A DNA stretch of 64,000 bases from Bin55 sp963667455 (GTDB lineage Bacteria > Pseudomonadota > Gammaproteobacteria > Pseudomonadales > Azotimanducaceae), in contig CAXXFR010000029.1 of NCBI GenBank assembly GCA_963667455.2, positions 372,001-436,000 on the forward strand, given 5' to 3'. Under the pieces are notes generated by a model. That model had not been told where the DNA came from, searched no databases, and saw only the letters and a program-made list of their open reading frames with translations. Position 1 is the first letter of the stretch. Every line of letters starts with the position of its first letter. The position numbers and the translations under genes were made by a program. This document shows positions 27,001 to 35,258 of the stretch, in pieces.

Positions 27001-27714
27001 CGACCCCTCCGTTGGCGCAATCGGGAGATGCGGACTTCGATCGCGGAACCGTCCTCGACCGTTGTTCATCCACAAGTACTCCGACAAGGGCTTCTCGGAA
27101 CGCCATCCGGTTCCCCAATGCGCAAAGGCAAGATCGACATCTCCGTCCACATCAAAATCCGAAGCTGCGACAGACAATGTCGCACGGTTGTGGTATAGAC
27201 GGGATTGGTCGGTGGACTCCGTGAAGCGTCCGGCACCATCGTTCGTGAACACTTCAACGCCGCCCTGCTGAACGGAAATGAAGTCAACCCATGAATCGCT
27301 GTTAAGATCGACAAAGAATCCGCCGAATTCGGCAGAACTTGGGTGAATCCCTCGATTGTCCTTCAGTCGCTTAAACCCGCCTCCAATGTATGAGAACAGA
27401 CGCCCATTCATTCCTCCGCCGTGCGATACGTACAGTTCAAAATTGCCGTCGTTGTCGATGTCCGCATAGGCAAATCCGCCCGAAAAATCGAAGAGATCGC
27501 GTTCGATGGTGTTGGACCGATCAAATTCGAACACTGCCTGGTCCGGTTCGTAGCACAGTCCTAGAGATTCAGAGACTGAGACAAAAAAAGTGTTATTCGA
27601 GGAGTCAGCGCAGTGATCCAGTTCTTCTTCCTGCGCCGTAACCCCACCTGCCACGGTGAGACCGGCTAACGTCAGGAATTGAATAAGCGGTGACATGTCG
27701 AGGAGATTGCGCAC
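24022..27714 (-). CDS. FG-GAP/UnbV repeat protein fused to a vanadium-haloperoxidase-like domain
   Basis: The 1230-residue protein begins with a signal peptide (LTLAGLTVAGGVTAQ). Residues about 75-440 are FG-GAP/VCBS repeats with many D-x-D-x-D-G calcium loops (DIDNDGN, DFDVDGD, DYDRDGD, DFDNDGW). An ASPIC/UnbV segment follows (about 450-535, HFGLGSDDWVESIEVTWPD), then a small beta repeat. From about 620 the protein matches vanadium-dependent haloperoxidase/PAP2 enzymes: YDYIRPISAIRG near 1021, YVSGHSTYSRAA near 1122 and SRIWGGIHHPYDD near 1190 supply the Arg, Ser-Gly-His and Arg/His set that binds vanadate or phosphate. It is probably secreted or surface-bound; substrate and real halogenating activity are unknown. 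Confidence 0.85.
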   Translation of the reverse strand: MRNLLDMSPLIQFLTLAGLTVAGGVTAQEEELDHCADSSNNTFFVSVSESLGLCYEPDQAVFEFDRSNTIERDLFDFSGGFAYADIDNDGNFELYVSHGGGMNGRLFSYIGGGFKRLKDNRGIHPSSAEFGGFFVDLNSDSWVDFISVQQGGVEVFTNDGAGRFTESTDQSRLYHNRATLSVAASDFDVDGDVDLAFAHWGTGWRSEKPLSEYLWMNNGRGRFRDRSPHLPIAPTEGSEQSFTPIFADIDSDGFPDLLMAGDFSSSQVLRNIEGRTFEDITTDQISDRNGMGAAVADYDRDGDLDWFVSSIWGDPQQFGDLFDGNRLYRNSDGSGDFQDVTSVANVRFGGWGWGSCFADFDNDGWLDLFHTNGSAVFEDDRSVLYMGSSSGTFRESSEQLGVDHDEQGRGVLCFDYNDDGKIDIFIANNRKSPTVYRNNSDNGNHYLVVKLEGLPGNPLAVGARIVVTSAGGSQMHEVVLGTGYLAQSTTDAHFGLGSDDWVESIEVTWPDRHRTTTTVYGVSANQTVRIEQPESGIRTLHVVDGSGSGSYELGESVRLSSGIAPQGYRFSHWTSSNGGNFADRTASLTEFSMPDTSTTVTANFLPVTSIGEGTSPARLWMDVLLQAIRNDYARPPVHARNLFHISAAMYDAWSAYAKVESPWLLGRNKAGIDCAFDPLGEEPDDIEAWQEEAVSYAAYRLLLHRFSRSPGRAAIVRDADVLMDYLGYDLANLKQSSSRSNAAALGNHIADCYIRLGFNDGANEHLDYANVFYRPANDALQPEKPGNPNLNDLNRWQPLSLVEFIDQSGNPSTSEPAFIGAEWGAVVPFALHEADLTTYERDGYEYWLYHDPGVPPFIDSMRSEQYRWGFELVSIWSAQLDASDGVSIDISPGNIGNLQSYPTTFEEYKSFYEDPLSSEVNLGHEINPASGLPYVKQEVRLGDYTRVLAEFWADGPESETPPGHWFVILNEVSDHPETTRSFGNTGIPLNPLEWDIKAYFALGGAMHDAAIAAWSIKGWYDYIRPISAIRGMADRGQSSNPELDHYDRMGIQLTEGFIELIESGDSLAGDSGEHIGKIKVKAWRGPDHVPDVKADIAGVGWIRAENWWPYQRPSFVTPPFAGYVSGHSTYSRAAAEVLALLTGSEFFPGGMSGFEIPKDTFLKFERGPSEAIILQWATYKDAADQCALSRIWGGIHHPYDDIAGRQIGETVGIDAFREAERYFSGSSVLE

Positions 27715-27789
27715 TGAGAGATTCGAGCGAATGGAGCGAGTTACACGAACACGACACTACTTGTCGCTATCGTGTGTAAAGAAGTGAAT

Positions 27790-28746
27790 CTACATCGGAT
27801 GCCACAGCATGCAACGAATCTCGCCGAATTCGCGTGGAAGCTTGTTCCAACTCGATCCTCCATCGGAACTACGGAACATTTGTCCCAAATTGGTGCAGGC
27901 ATAGACCAAGTCGGGGTCGGCAGAGTTCGTTGCGATCGACCACACCGTGGAGTTGGTCGTAGCGGGCAGCTTCGCTCCTTCCCAAGTCTCTCCCCAATCG
28001 TCGCTCTTGAGCAGCCGTCCCTTGGAACCAGGAGGACCATTTCCATTGCCTAGAAATACTGTGCCATCGAGACTGCTCTTGAGTTCAATGCCTCGAGTGT
28101 ATTGCCACGGAGAATCGAGTTCATGCCAATGCCAGGACTCGCCTTCATCTTCCGAGGAGTACAGTCCAAGTGCTGTAGCGGCCAAGAGTCTTCGATTCGA
28201 ATCTTGCTCGAATACGACGAGATCATGAATGTCTGGAAATTCAAAACCGTTGTCCAGCTTCCGCCAGCTCTCACCATGATCTCGACTCACATGGACCGCA
28301 TCAATTTCGACAGACACCCAGTAGGTGCCTTCGTCGATGGGATCGAACCGAATGCGAGTCACCCGCGGCTTGCCGATTAGGCACTCCTCAGCAATGAGTG
28401 TCGGTAGCTCGGCCCACGTTAGTCCACCATCGTCAGTCTTGTACAAGGCTCCCGGATGGGTACCAGCAAGAAGAATCTGAGGATCATGCGGAGACTGTGC
28501 CAGTGCCCAAACTCGTTTGCCATCCGCAGGTGACCGGATATGAGTTGCGGACCCATCTTCGGATTGGCGAAGAATGCCCATGTCAGTGCCTGCCCAAAGT
28601 ACACCGGGTTCGGCTGGGTGCCAGGAGAGTGTCCATGCGCGGCACTCCATATTCAGTCCCCGAAATGCCGGTTGCCAACTCTCGCCACAGTCTGCACTGC
28701 TCCAAACTCCCCATCCGATGGTTCCTGCATGCACGACGGATTTCAT
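27790..28746 (-). CDS. BNR/sialidase-like repeat beta-propeller protein
   Basis: I chose the ATG at 28746 (MKSVVHAGTIGWGVWSSAD); an upstream in-frame start near 28848 would add 34 residues of low plausibility. The 318-residue product has at least five S-x-D-x-G-x-x-W type BNR loops (SADCGESW, TDDGGLTW, SRDHGESW, SEDEGESW, SSDGGSSW) and is probably a beta-propeller of the WD40/YVTN/BNR kind. It has no signal peptide with this start and no sialidase catalytic Arg triad that I can identify, so it may be a binding or photosystem-assembly-like protein rather than an enzyme. Confidence 0.75.
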   Translation of the reverse strand: MKSVVHAGTIGWGVWSSADCGESWQPAFRGLNMECRAWTLSWHPAEPGVLWAGTDMGILRQSEDGSATHIRSPADGKRVWALAQSPHDPQILLAGTHPGALYKTDDGGLTWAELPTLIAEECLIGKPRVTRIRFDPIDEGTYWVSVEIDAVHVSRDHGESWRKLDNGFEFPDIHDLVVFEQDSNRRLLAATALGLYSSEDEGESWHWHELDSPWQYTRGIELKSSLDGTVFLGNGNGPPGSKGRLLKSDDWGETWEGAKLPATTNSTVWSIATNSADPDLVYACTNLGQMFRSSDGGSSWNKLPREFGEIRCMLWHPM

Positions 28747-28895
28747 GGTCAGCTCCGAATTATTCTCGGGTGTCGTTGTCTGAGTAGTGCACCTGATTCC
28801 TTCCTCTGCGCTAGCAATTGCAACGCTGATCCGCGATTGGGGAAACAAGACACCCTACACAGCTAGTTCATCAATACTAGCCGAGATTTGGTTGT

Positions 28896-28927
28896 TACAA
28901 TTTGCGCGTTTTTTGGCAGTCGCCAAA
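28896..28927 (+). promoter_or_regulatory. Probable promoter -10 region and leader hairpin of tRNA-Phe
   Basis: A TACAAT -10 element (28896-28901) is followed by a GC-rich TTGCGCG discriminator, as in stringently controlled stable-RNA promoters. No good -35 is visible. Between it and the tRNA lies a perfect six-base-pair hairpin: TTTGGC (28912-28917) pairs with GCCAAA (28922-28927) around an AGTC loop. Confidence 0.4.
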
Positions 28928-28935
28928 GTCTCCAC

Positions 28936-29011
28936 GGCCAGGTAGCTCAGTCGGTAGAGCAGTGGACTGAAAATCCTCGTGTCGGCAGTTCAATTCTGCC
29001 CCTGGCCACCA
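28936..29011 (+). tRNA. tRNA-Phe (GAA)
   Basis: A full cloverleaf can be drawn. The acceptor stem is GGCCAGG with CCTGGCC (29001-29007), discriminator A, with an encoded CCA end (29009-29011). The D-arm is GCTC/GAGC with AGTCGGTA. The anticodon loop CTGAAAA gives anticodon GAA. The T-arm is GGCAG TTCAATT CTGCC. The anticodon stem GTGGA/TCCTC has a U-U mismatch at pair 28:42; the other four pairs are normal. Confidence 0.97.
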
Positions 29012-29032
29012 CTTCATTGACCATATCTTATG

Positions 29033-29050
29033 CGGCTCTCGAAGTAGCCG
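29033..29050 (+). terminator. Possible weak terminator after tRNA-Phe
   Basis: CGGCT (29033-29037) can pair with AGCCG (29046-29050) around an eight-base loop. The following bases are AAAACCCTTT rather than an immediate T-run, so rho-independent termination is only possible. Confidence 0.2.
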
Positions 29051-29287
29051 AAAACCCTTTCTATTTGAGAATCGCACGATAGGTCTGTGCGATGAACTAG
29101 TAACCTATTCTGTTGCCTAGAAAGCCTCACGAGATGGCTTCCCAAAACATAACGTGAAATCTCATCCCATTCGAATCTGCTCCTTGAGTGCGAGCAGTTC
29201 CCATTCCAGCGTCCCACCAAAGCCTGACACCAAAATGCTGCAGAGCGCTCATGTCGTCTGCCAATTGAACTTCAATCTAATTTCACC

Positions 29288-32200
29288 ATGACCGAGACTA
29301 CTGCGGAAAGCCGACCCATCGACAACGAACTGTTGCGTGGAGCTCTTGAGCCACAACGACGTCTATTGCTCGACATCGGAAAACGAAATCCGATGACCAA
29401 CTGCCCTATTCGGGCAAACAGGAGAAATCTGCTTCGCATCGTCAAAGAGCTGTCTGATGAGATTTATCGGATCCTGCACGTCGAGGGAAAGAAGTTCACT
29501 TTCTTGCCGAGCGCAAACCCCGCCGATGAGCAACCAACCGATGAATTAGATACCTTCGTCCCCGACGAACTTGCAGCCAGTGTCAACGCCGCTCACGTGG
29601 ACACAAAATTTCAAACCGAACTCACACCTGCCGCTCTTCATCAGAAGTTGCTGTTCTTGTACCGAGAGTCTCGAAGCATTGAGGAGGAACAAGGTGTCAG
29701 CGTGCTGTTTCTGGCACTTGGATTCTTAAGTTACTACGAGTCCGAGACTTCGGACATTGAACGCTTTGCCCCGTTGATCTTGGTCCCAGTCGAGCTGTCT
29801 CGCGACTCTCGACGAGGCGTTTTCAGATTGAGTAAGCGGGACACTGGTCTCGAGTCCAACAAGTCAATGGCCATGATGCTGCTGGAAGACCACCAGCTCG
29901 TGCTTCCCGAACTTCCCGAGGGTGATTCCTGGAAACCTACGGAGTATTACGCGCAAGTCAAAGACGTGATTTCGTCAAAACCACGATGGACCGTACAGAA
30001 CGATCTCATGTCGCTGAGCTTCTTCTCTTTTGCGAAGTTCCTCATGTATCGCGACTTGGAGATAAAGAACTTTGAATCCGACAATGGAAGCCACGCAGGA
30101 GCGGAGCTCGTCGAGAACCTGCTAACTGGAAGCCAATCGAGTGCGCAGGAGTCGATGGTCTCAATTACGGCACCCGAGCGTCTGCAAAAACTCGATGACA
30201 AGTTCAGCAACCCGAAGGATCTGGGACACATATTGGATGCCGACTCTTCCCAAGCTTCAGTCATAGCTGCGGCTACCGAAGGCAAGGATGTCGTTGTCCA
30301 AGGACCGCCAGGCACCGGCAAGTCACAAACCATCGCCAACATCATTGCAACTGCAGTGAGTCAAGGCAAGCGGGTTCTCTTCATTGCCGAGAAGCGAGCG
30401 GCATTGGATGTCGTTATGAAGCGCCTTGTGCAGTGTGGACTGGGACCACTGTGCCTCGAACTGCACTCGCACAAGGCGAATCGAGCTCAAGTCTATGCAA
30501 GCCTTAAGGAAACCTGGGACTTGGATCGACCGGTGGAGGTTGTGCAAGAGGCATACGACAGGTTGCAGCAGTTGCGAGACCAGTTGAATCGCTTGTCGGA
30601 ACTTGTGCACACGCGCGACTCCACCACCGGCAACACTGCTTTTCGGTTGATGGGACGAATATCACAGCTGACTGGCCGCGGCACACCCATTCCTGACTTT
30701 GATGTGGATGCAATCGACTCATGGACGGTCGAGGAGTTCAACGAACGTCGAAACTTAGTTGGACGCTATGCCGACGCGACCACCAGACATGGCAGTGAGA
30801 ACGAACATGTCTGGAGGGGAGTGAACAACCGGCTCTCTCCCATTGACAAGCAACGCCTGCAGGAATCCTTGGCGCAAGCGCAACAGCAATTCGCCGAACT
30901 GGACGCAGTTTTCGGTGCAAGTGCACGAGCCGTAAGCCTTGACTGGGCTTTGACTGAGCAACATGTAGAGGGTCTCAAGCAACAACTGAACGCTGTCCTC
31001 GAAATGCCGCCCCTAGTACCCAATTTACTTGGCAAAGAAGGGGTTGCAGAACACTGGCATTCTCTACTTGCGCTCTGTGATTTGCTGAAACGCGTTCAAA
31101 GTGCGGAAACAGAGCTTGAACCAACCGTCAGTCAAAAAGCATTCGAGATGGATTGGGAGATTCATCTCAATACGATGACCAGAGAAGGGTCGAGCTTCTT
31201 TCGATTTCTCAATGGTCCATATCGAAGCGCAATTCGCGACCTGAAGTCCATATCAAAAGTAAAGCTCGATTCAAGCGTCCCAAAACGCACGGAGCTTGTT
31301 GAGAAACTGCATCACATCAGGGAGTTACGTCGCGACATCGCCGACCAGGAGAGTTTAGGTCGAGAGTGCTTCGAAATCGAATGGAAAGGATCGAGCACTG
31401 ATTGTGTGAACCATCATGCCGCCTTGTCATGGGTAGATAGTCAAGTCCAGCAGCTTGAGTCGGTAGACGTGGTTGCTCGGCAAGTCGCAGCTCTCGACGA
31501 ATCTGTGGACCTGAAAGAACAAGAACGTCAGTTGTCCAGACGATTCGATGATTGGCAAGACACTTGGAGGACATTGGTCGATTTAACGGGGCTCGACCGC
31601 CAAACTGCGTTTGGTAGCGACAACTTGGCGAATGTGGAAATCCGCGAAGTGGCTTCAAGACTTCAGAGTTGGTCCGAACGACCCGATCTGCTTGCCGGCT
31701 ATCACGAACTCTTGAGCTCGGGAGAGCTATTGAGCGGAAACGGTCTCGAGGAAGTTCGCAAACAGATCAGTAATGGCGGACTTCGCTATGACACTGCCGT
31801 GGACACTGTGACTCTCTTGCGGTCTGAGCGAGTCTTGAAGAACATCCTTTCAAAGCATCCCGAGCTCCAAGAACTGAACGAGGTCAACCGAACCGACCTA
31901 GTAGAAGAGTTCAAGTCGCACGACGAATCACTGCGGATTCTGGCTGCCCGTGAAGTGAGCTTGAAGCACTACCAGAACATCCCACGCGGGACCGCAGGAA
32001 TGGTCGGAATAGTTCGCGGTGAGATTGCCAAGAAACGACGACACATGCCTGTCCGCAAACTTCTCGATACAGCTGGCGAAGTCGTAGCTGCATTGAAGCC
32101 TGTGTTCCTGATGAGTCCACTGTCCGTTGCCCAGTATTTGAAGCCCAACGGAATGAAGTTTGACTTGCTCCTGATCGATGAAGCCAGTCAGGTCAAACCC

Positions 32201-34189
32201 GCAGAAGCACTGGGGGCTGTCTTGCGGGCGAAGCAAATCGTCGTCGTGGGTGATCAAAAGCAAATGCCACCCACCTCTTTCTTTGATCGTCAAATTGGCG
32301 GTGACACCGACGATGAAATCGACGATGGAGAAGAAGAGAGCCAGACCTCAACAGAAGAGCAGCTAGCTCAACAATCGTCCGAAATGGAGAGCATTCTCGC
32401 TCTGTGCGACGCCAGGTTCGGCAACAGAGCGATGCTCAGTTGGCACTATCGCTCAGAACATCCATCCCTGATTGAGGTCTCGAACCACGAGTTCTACTCC
32501 GGCAAGCTTGCATACCCACCATCCCCAGAATTCGGGACCACAACAAGCGGCATGGGCTTCTTCCATGTAGAAGATGGTGTCTACGACCGAGGAAAGCGCC
32601 GGCACAACGAAATTGAGGCGGCTGCAGTCTGCGATCAAGTGCTGCAGCATGTGCGCAACCATCCCGATTGGTCACTGGGAATCGTTGCGCTCTCCGTAGC
32701 ACAAAAGAACCTGATCCAGACGCGAATGGAAGAACGCTGTCGGGAGTATCCGGAACTAGAAGCGTTCTGCGACGAAGGTCGAGAAGATGCGTTCTTCGTT
32801 AAGAACTTGGAGAACGTGCAAGGCGACGAGCGCGACGTGATATTCGTTTCCATCGGATACGGCAAAGACGAATCCGGCTATTTCGGTCAGGGCTTCGGAC
32901 CCGTGTCGCAACAGGGCGGCGAACGCCGACTCAACGTGCTGTTCACCCGTTCACGCAAGCGATGCGTTGTATTCGCCTCCATTACGCACGACGACATTCG
33001 CACCGATACATCCAAGTACGACGGTCCACGAGTACTCAAGCGATTCATGAAGTATGCAGCCACGGGAGAACTGGACATCGCCATGGAGACGGGAGAGGAC
33101 ATGGATAGTCCTTTCGAAGCGGATGTGAAGTCAGTTCTTGAGGACTACAACCACATCGTTCACCCTCAGGTAGGTGCATCCGGATTCAAGATCGACTTGG
33201 CAGTAGTCGATCCTGACAACCCGCAACACTACATGCTGGCGATAGAGTGCGACGGAGCCCGCTACCACTCTTCAAGTTGGGCGAGGGAAAGAGATCGTCT
33301 ACGACAGCAGGTGCTCGAAGGAAAGGGATGGAGATTCCATCGAATTTGGAGTACGGACTGGTTCTACAACCGAGCGACTGAGGTTCAGAAGTTGTTGAGA
33401 GCAGTCGAGGAAGCGCACGAGTATTACAAGTCGCAACAGTCGTCCCATTCTCGATCGGCAAACAGCGAATCGATCCCAAACTACGAGCAAACCGAAGTAA
33501 GTCCACCAAACGAAGCCAACAAGAAAACATCTTCCGAGGGTTCGTCCAGCAACTTCCTGCGCACGACACCCGAAGACTTGGTCGAGCGAGTTGCCGACAA
33601 CAAGCAAGAGGCAGATGGGTCGGTCCCCTATGTTGAACCGGGAATTCAACCTGATGAGAAATCCTTACTTATAGAGATTCACGAGATTGAACCGGCATCG
33701 CTTGCCCCTTCCGTTGAACACGTAGTCAAGATTGAAGGCCCGGTTCATTCCGACATCATTGTTCGTCGTATTGCCTTGGCGTGGAACAAGACTCGGATCG
33801 GTGCACGCATACGAGACACGCTCGAAACCTCCATCAATGCAGCTCTGCTACAAGGCAAGATTAGCCATGCGAAAGAGGAAGGAGACAACTTCTTCAAATT
33901 GCCTGATAGCGAAGAACCTGTCGAGGTACGGGACCGTTCCAACGTCCAAATCGGTGCAGTTAGGAATCCCCAGTTCATCCCGAGGTCCGAGATCCGGAAC
34001 GTGATTCTGACCGCAGTTCAAGAGAACATGTCTCTTTCGGTTACTGAATGTGTCCGCGAAGCTCAGAGAACGCTCGGTACGACGACGGGGCGCGAGAAAA
34101 TGACGGAAAGGATCGACGAGGAAGCGAACGAGCTCGCTAGCGAAGGTCTGCTCAGGCGGTCCGAGGATGTGCTGAGTCAGGTGAGCTAG
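29288..34189 (+). CDS. DUF4011-SF1 helicase-nuclease-DUF3320 protein (Hhe-like defence protein)
   Basis: The 1633-residue protein has, in order: an N-terminal DUF4011-type region (about 10-280, LLDIGKRNPMTN); an SF1 helicase with Walker A QGPPGTGKSQ near 337-346, a long coiled insert (about 400-900), Walker B LLIDEASQVKP near 960 and GDQKQMPPTSFF; helicase motifs VQGDERDVIFVSIGYG and RRLNVLFTRSRKRC; a PD-(D/E)xK/Vsr-like nuclease (about 1272-1375, SPFEADV, FKIDLAVVD, LAIECDGARYH); and a C-terminal DUF3320-like winged region. As I recall, this order matches the single-gene Hhe antiphage system. It lies downstream of tRNA-Phe and converges on accB, a position typical of acquired defence genes. 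Confidence 0.82.
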   Translation: MTETTAESRPIDNELLRGALEPQRRLLLDIGKRNPMTNCPIRANRRNLLRIVKELSDEIYRILHVEGKKFTFLPSANPADEQPTDELDTFVPDELAASVNAAHVDTKFQTELTPAALHQKLLFLYRESRSIEEEQGVSVLFLALGFLSYYESETSDIERFAPLILVPVELSRDSRRGVFRLSKRDTGLESNKSMAMMLLEDHQLVLPELPEGDSWKPTEYYAQVKDVISSKPRWTVQNDLMSLSFFSFAKFLMYRDLEIKNFESDNGSHAGAELVENLLTGSQSSAQESMVSITAPERLQKLDDKFSNPKDLGHILDADSSQASVIAAATEGKDVVVQGPPGTGKSQTIANIIATAVSQGKRVLFIAEKRAALDVVMKRLVQCGLGPLCLELHSHKANRAQVYASLKETWDLDRPVEVVQEAYDRLQQLRDQLNRLSELVHTRDSTTGNTAFRLMGRISQLTGRGTPIPDFDVDAIDSWTVEEFNERRNLVGRYADATTRHGSENEHVWRGVNNRLSPIDKQRLQESLAQAQQQFAELDAVFGASARAVSLDWALTEQHVEGLKQQLNAVLEMPPLVPNLLGKEGVAEHWHSLLALCDLLKRVQSAETELEPTVSQKAFEMDWEIHLNTMTREGSSFFRFLNGPYRSAIRDLKSISKVKLDSSVPKRTELVEKLHHIRELRRDIADQESLGRECFEIEWKGSSTDCVNHHAALSWVDSQVQQLESVDVVARQVAALDESVDLKEQERQLSRRFDDWQDTWRTLVDLTGLDRQTAFGSDNLANVEIREVASRLQSWSERPDLLAGYHELLSSGELLSGNGLEEVRKQISNGGLRYDTAVDTVTLLRSERVLKNILSKHPELQELNEVNRTDLVEEFKSHDESLRILAAREVSLKHYQNIPRGTAGMVGIVRGEIAKKRRHMPVRKLLDTAGEVVAALKPVFLMSPLSVAQYLKPNGMKFDLLLIDEASQVKPAEALGAVLRAKQIVVVGDQKQMPPTSFFDRQIGGDTDDEIDDGEEESQTSTEEQLAQQSSEMESILALCDARFGNRAMLSWHYRSEHPSLIEVSNHEFYSGKLAYPPSPEFGTTTSGMGFFHVEDGVYDRGKRRHNEIEAAAVCDQVLQHVRNHPDWSLGIVALSVAQKNLIQTRMEERCREYPELEAFCDEGREDAFFVKNLENVQGDERDVIFVSIGYGKDESGYFGQGFGPVSQQGGERRLNVLFTRSRKRCVVFASITHDDIRTDTSKYDGPRVLKRFMKYAATGELDIAMETGEDMDSPFEADVKSVLEDYNHIVHPQVGASGFKIDLAVVDPDNPQHYMLAIECDGARYHSSSWARERDRLRQQVLEGKGWRFHRIWSTDWFYNRATEVQKLLRAVEEAHEYYKSQQSSHSRSANSESIPNYEQTEVSPPNEANKKTSSEGSSSNFLRTTPEDLVERVADNKQEADGSVPYVEPGIQPDEKSLLIEIHEIEPASLAPSVEHVVKIEGPVHSDIIVRRIALAWNKTRIGARIRDTLETSINAALLQGKISHAKEEGDNFFKLPDSEEPVEVRDRSNVQIGAVRNPQFIPRSEIRNVILTAVQENMSLSVTECVREAQRTLGTTTGREKMTERIDEEANELASEGLLRRSEDVLSQVS

Positions 34190-34251
34190 TCGTCAGCCCA
34201 GTTCCACATTGCGGAACTCCTCAACACACGACTTCGCTCCGCCATCCCGAG

Positions 34252-34686
34252 TCAATTGATATAGAAGATCGGAGCTCCGGAGGCCACTGGCTGTCCGCTT
34301 TCCACCGGTATGTTCACGATCGTACCGATACGCTCCGACTTGATCTCGTTCATCATTTTCATGCTCTCGACAATGCAGAGAACATCGCCGATTTCAACTC
34401 GTTGGCCCTGTTCCACGAACGGAGGCATTCCCGGTGCTGGAGAACGATAGAACGTACCTGCCATCGGAGAGTTGATTGCAATCGCATTGGAGGGAACATT
34501 GCTCGATGAGGCAGCCGCTTCATTTACTGTTGATGTGGGAGCCGGTATCACTCTGACTTCCTCGATTTCTTCAGAAGCCTTGGCAGCAACTACGCGTATG
34601 AGAGTGTCGCCTTTGCGGATTTCAAGCTCCGCAATCCCCTCCGATTTGACGAGTTCGATGACTTCCTTTATTTCGTCGAGTTTCAT
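34252..34686 (-). CDS. accB: Biotin carboxyl carrier protein of acetyl-CoA carboxylase
   Basis: The 144-residue protein has the AccB N-terminal helix (MKLDEIKEVIELVKSEGIAE), an Ala/Ser/Pro linker and the biotinyl domain with the attachment motif ESMKMMNEI (Lys near residue 110; the common form is EAMKMMNEI). The thumb segment FYRSPAPGMPPFVEQG is present. It overlaps aroQ by four bases. accC, which normally follows, is absent: the next gene downstream is the convergent helicase. Confidence 0.95.
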   Translation of the reverse strand: MKLDEIKEVIELVKSEGIAELEIRKGDTLIRVVAAKASEEIEEVRVIPAPTSTVNEAAASSSNVPSNAIAINSPMAGTFYRSPAPGMPPFVEQGQRVEIGDVLCIVESMKMMNEIKSERIGTIVNIPVESGQPVASGAPIFYIN

Positions 34687-35171
34687 GCGCCTTCGGTCGC
34701 TCCATTTCTCTCAAGGTACTGAACAGCCGCATCCAATGCCAAGGTGTAGCTCTGAGATCCAAACCCGGCAATCACTCCAACCGCTCCGCTCGCAAGGAAA
34801 GAGCGATGTCGAAACCGCTCCCGGGAATGGACATTCGAGAGATGCAATTCGATGTAAGGAATCCCTAGTGCGGCCAATGCATCCCGAATGGCAACGCTGG
34901 TGTGTGTATAAGCGGCCGCATTGATCAATATGAACCCAACCGAACCGGCTGCTTGCTGGATTCGATCAACGATCTCCCCTTCAGAATTCGACTGGAATGC
35001 ATGAAGTTCGAATCCTTGTGCCTCTGCGTTAGTACGCAATTCCCTCACAATCTCATCTAGCGTCTCCGAGCCATAGATCTCTGGTTCCCTGGAGCCGAGC
35101 AGATTCAGATTGGGTCCGTTCACCACAAGAATGGATCGTTGCGTGTCGGGGTGTGTTGAGCTCGAATCCAT
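34683..35171 (-). CDS. aroQ: 3-dehydroquinate dehydratase, type II
   Basis: The 162-residue protein catalyses the third step of the shikimate pathway. It shows NGPNLNLLGSREPEIYG (catalytic Arg and Tyr loop), FQSNSEGEIVDRIQ, the active-site INAAAYTHTSVAIRDA with His, and ELHLSNVHSRERFRHRS. The first ten residues before SILVVNGPNLN are an extra extension. The aroQ-accB order with an ATGA overlap is standard in proteobacteria. Confidence 0.95.
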   Translation of the reverse strand: MDSSSTHPDTQRSILVVNGPNLNLLGSREPEIYGSETLDEIVRELRTNAEAQGFELHAFQSNSEGEIVDRIQQAAGSVGFILINAAAYTHTSVAIRDALAALGIPYIELHLSNVHSRERFRHRSFLASGAVGVIAGFGSQSYTLALDAAVQYLERNGATEGA

Positions 35172-35258
35172 GGCTTAGCAGCTAGATCACAGCGTCGGCT
35201 TATTCTATTGACACCTTACTAGGCTCAACACGCCAAGTTTGCCGCCTTGATTCAGTCC

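Noticed and set aside
28936..34250. tRNA-Phe 3' end as attachment site with a second att copy
   Set aside because: I could not find a repeat of the tRNA 3' segment downstream of the helicase or elsewhere in the window.
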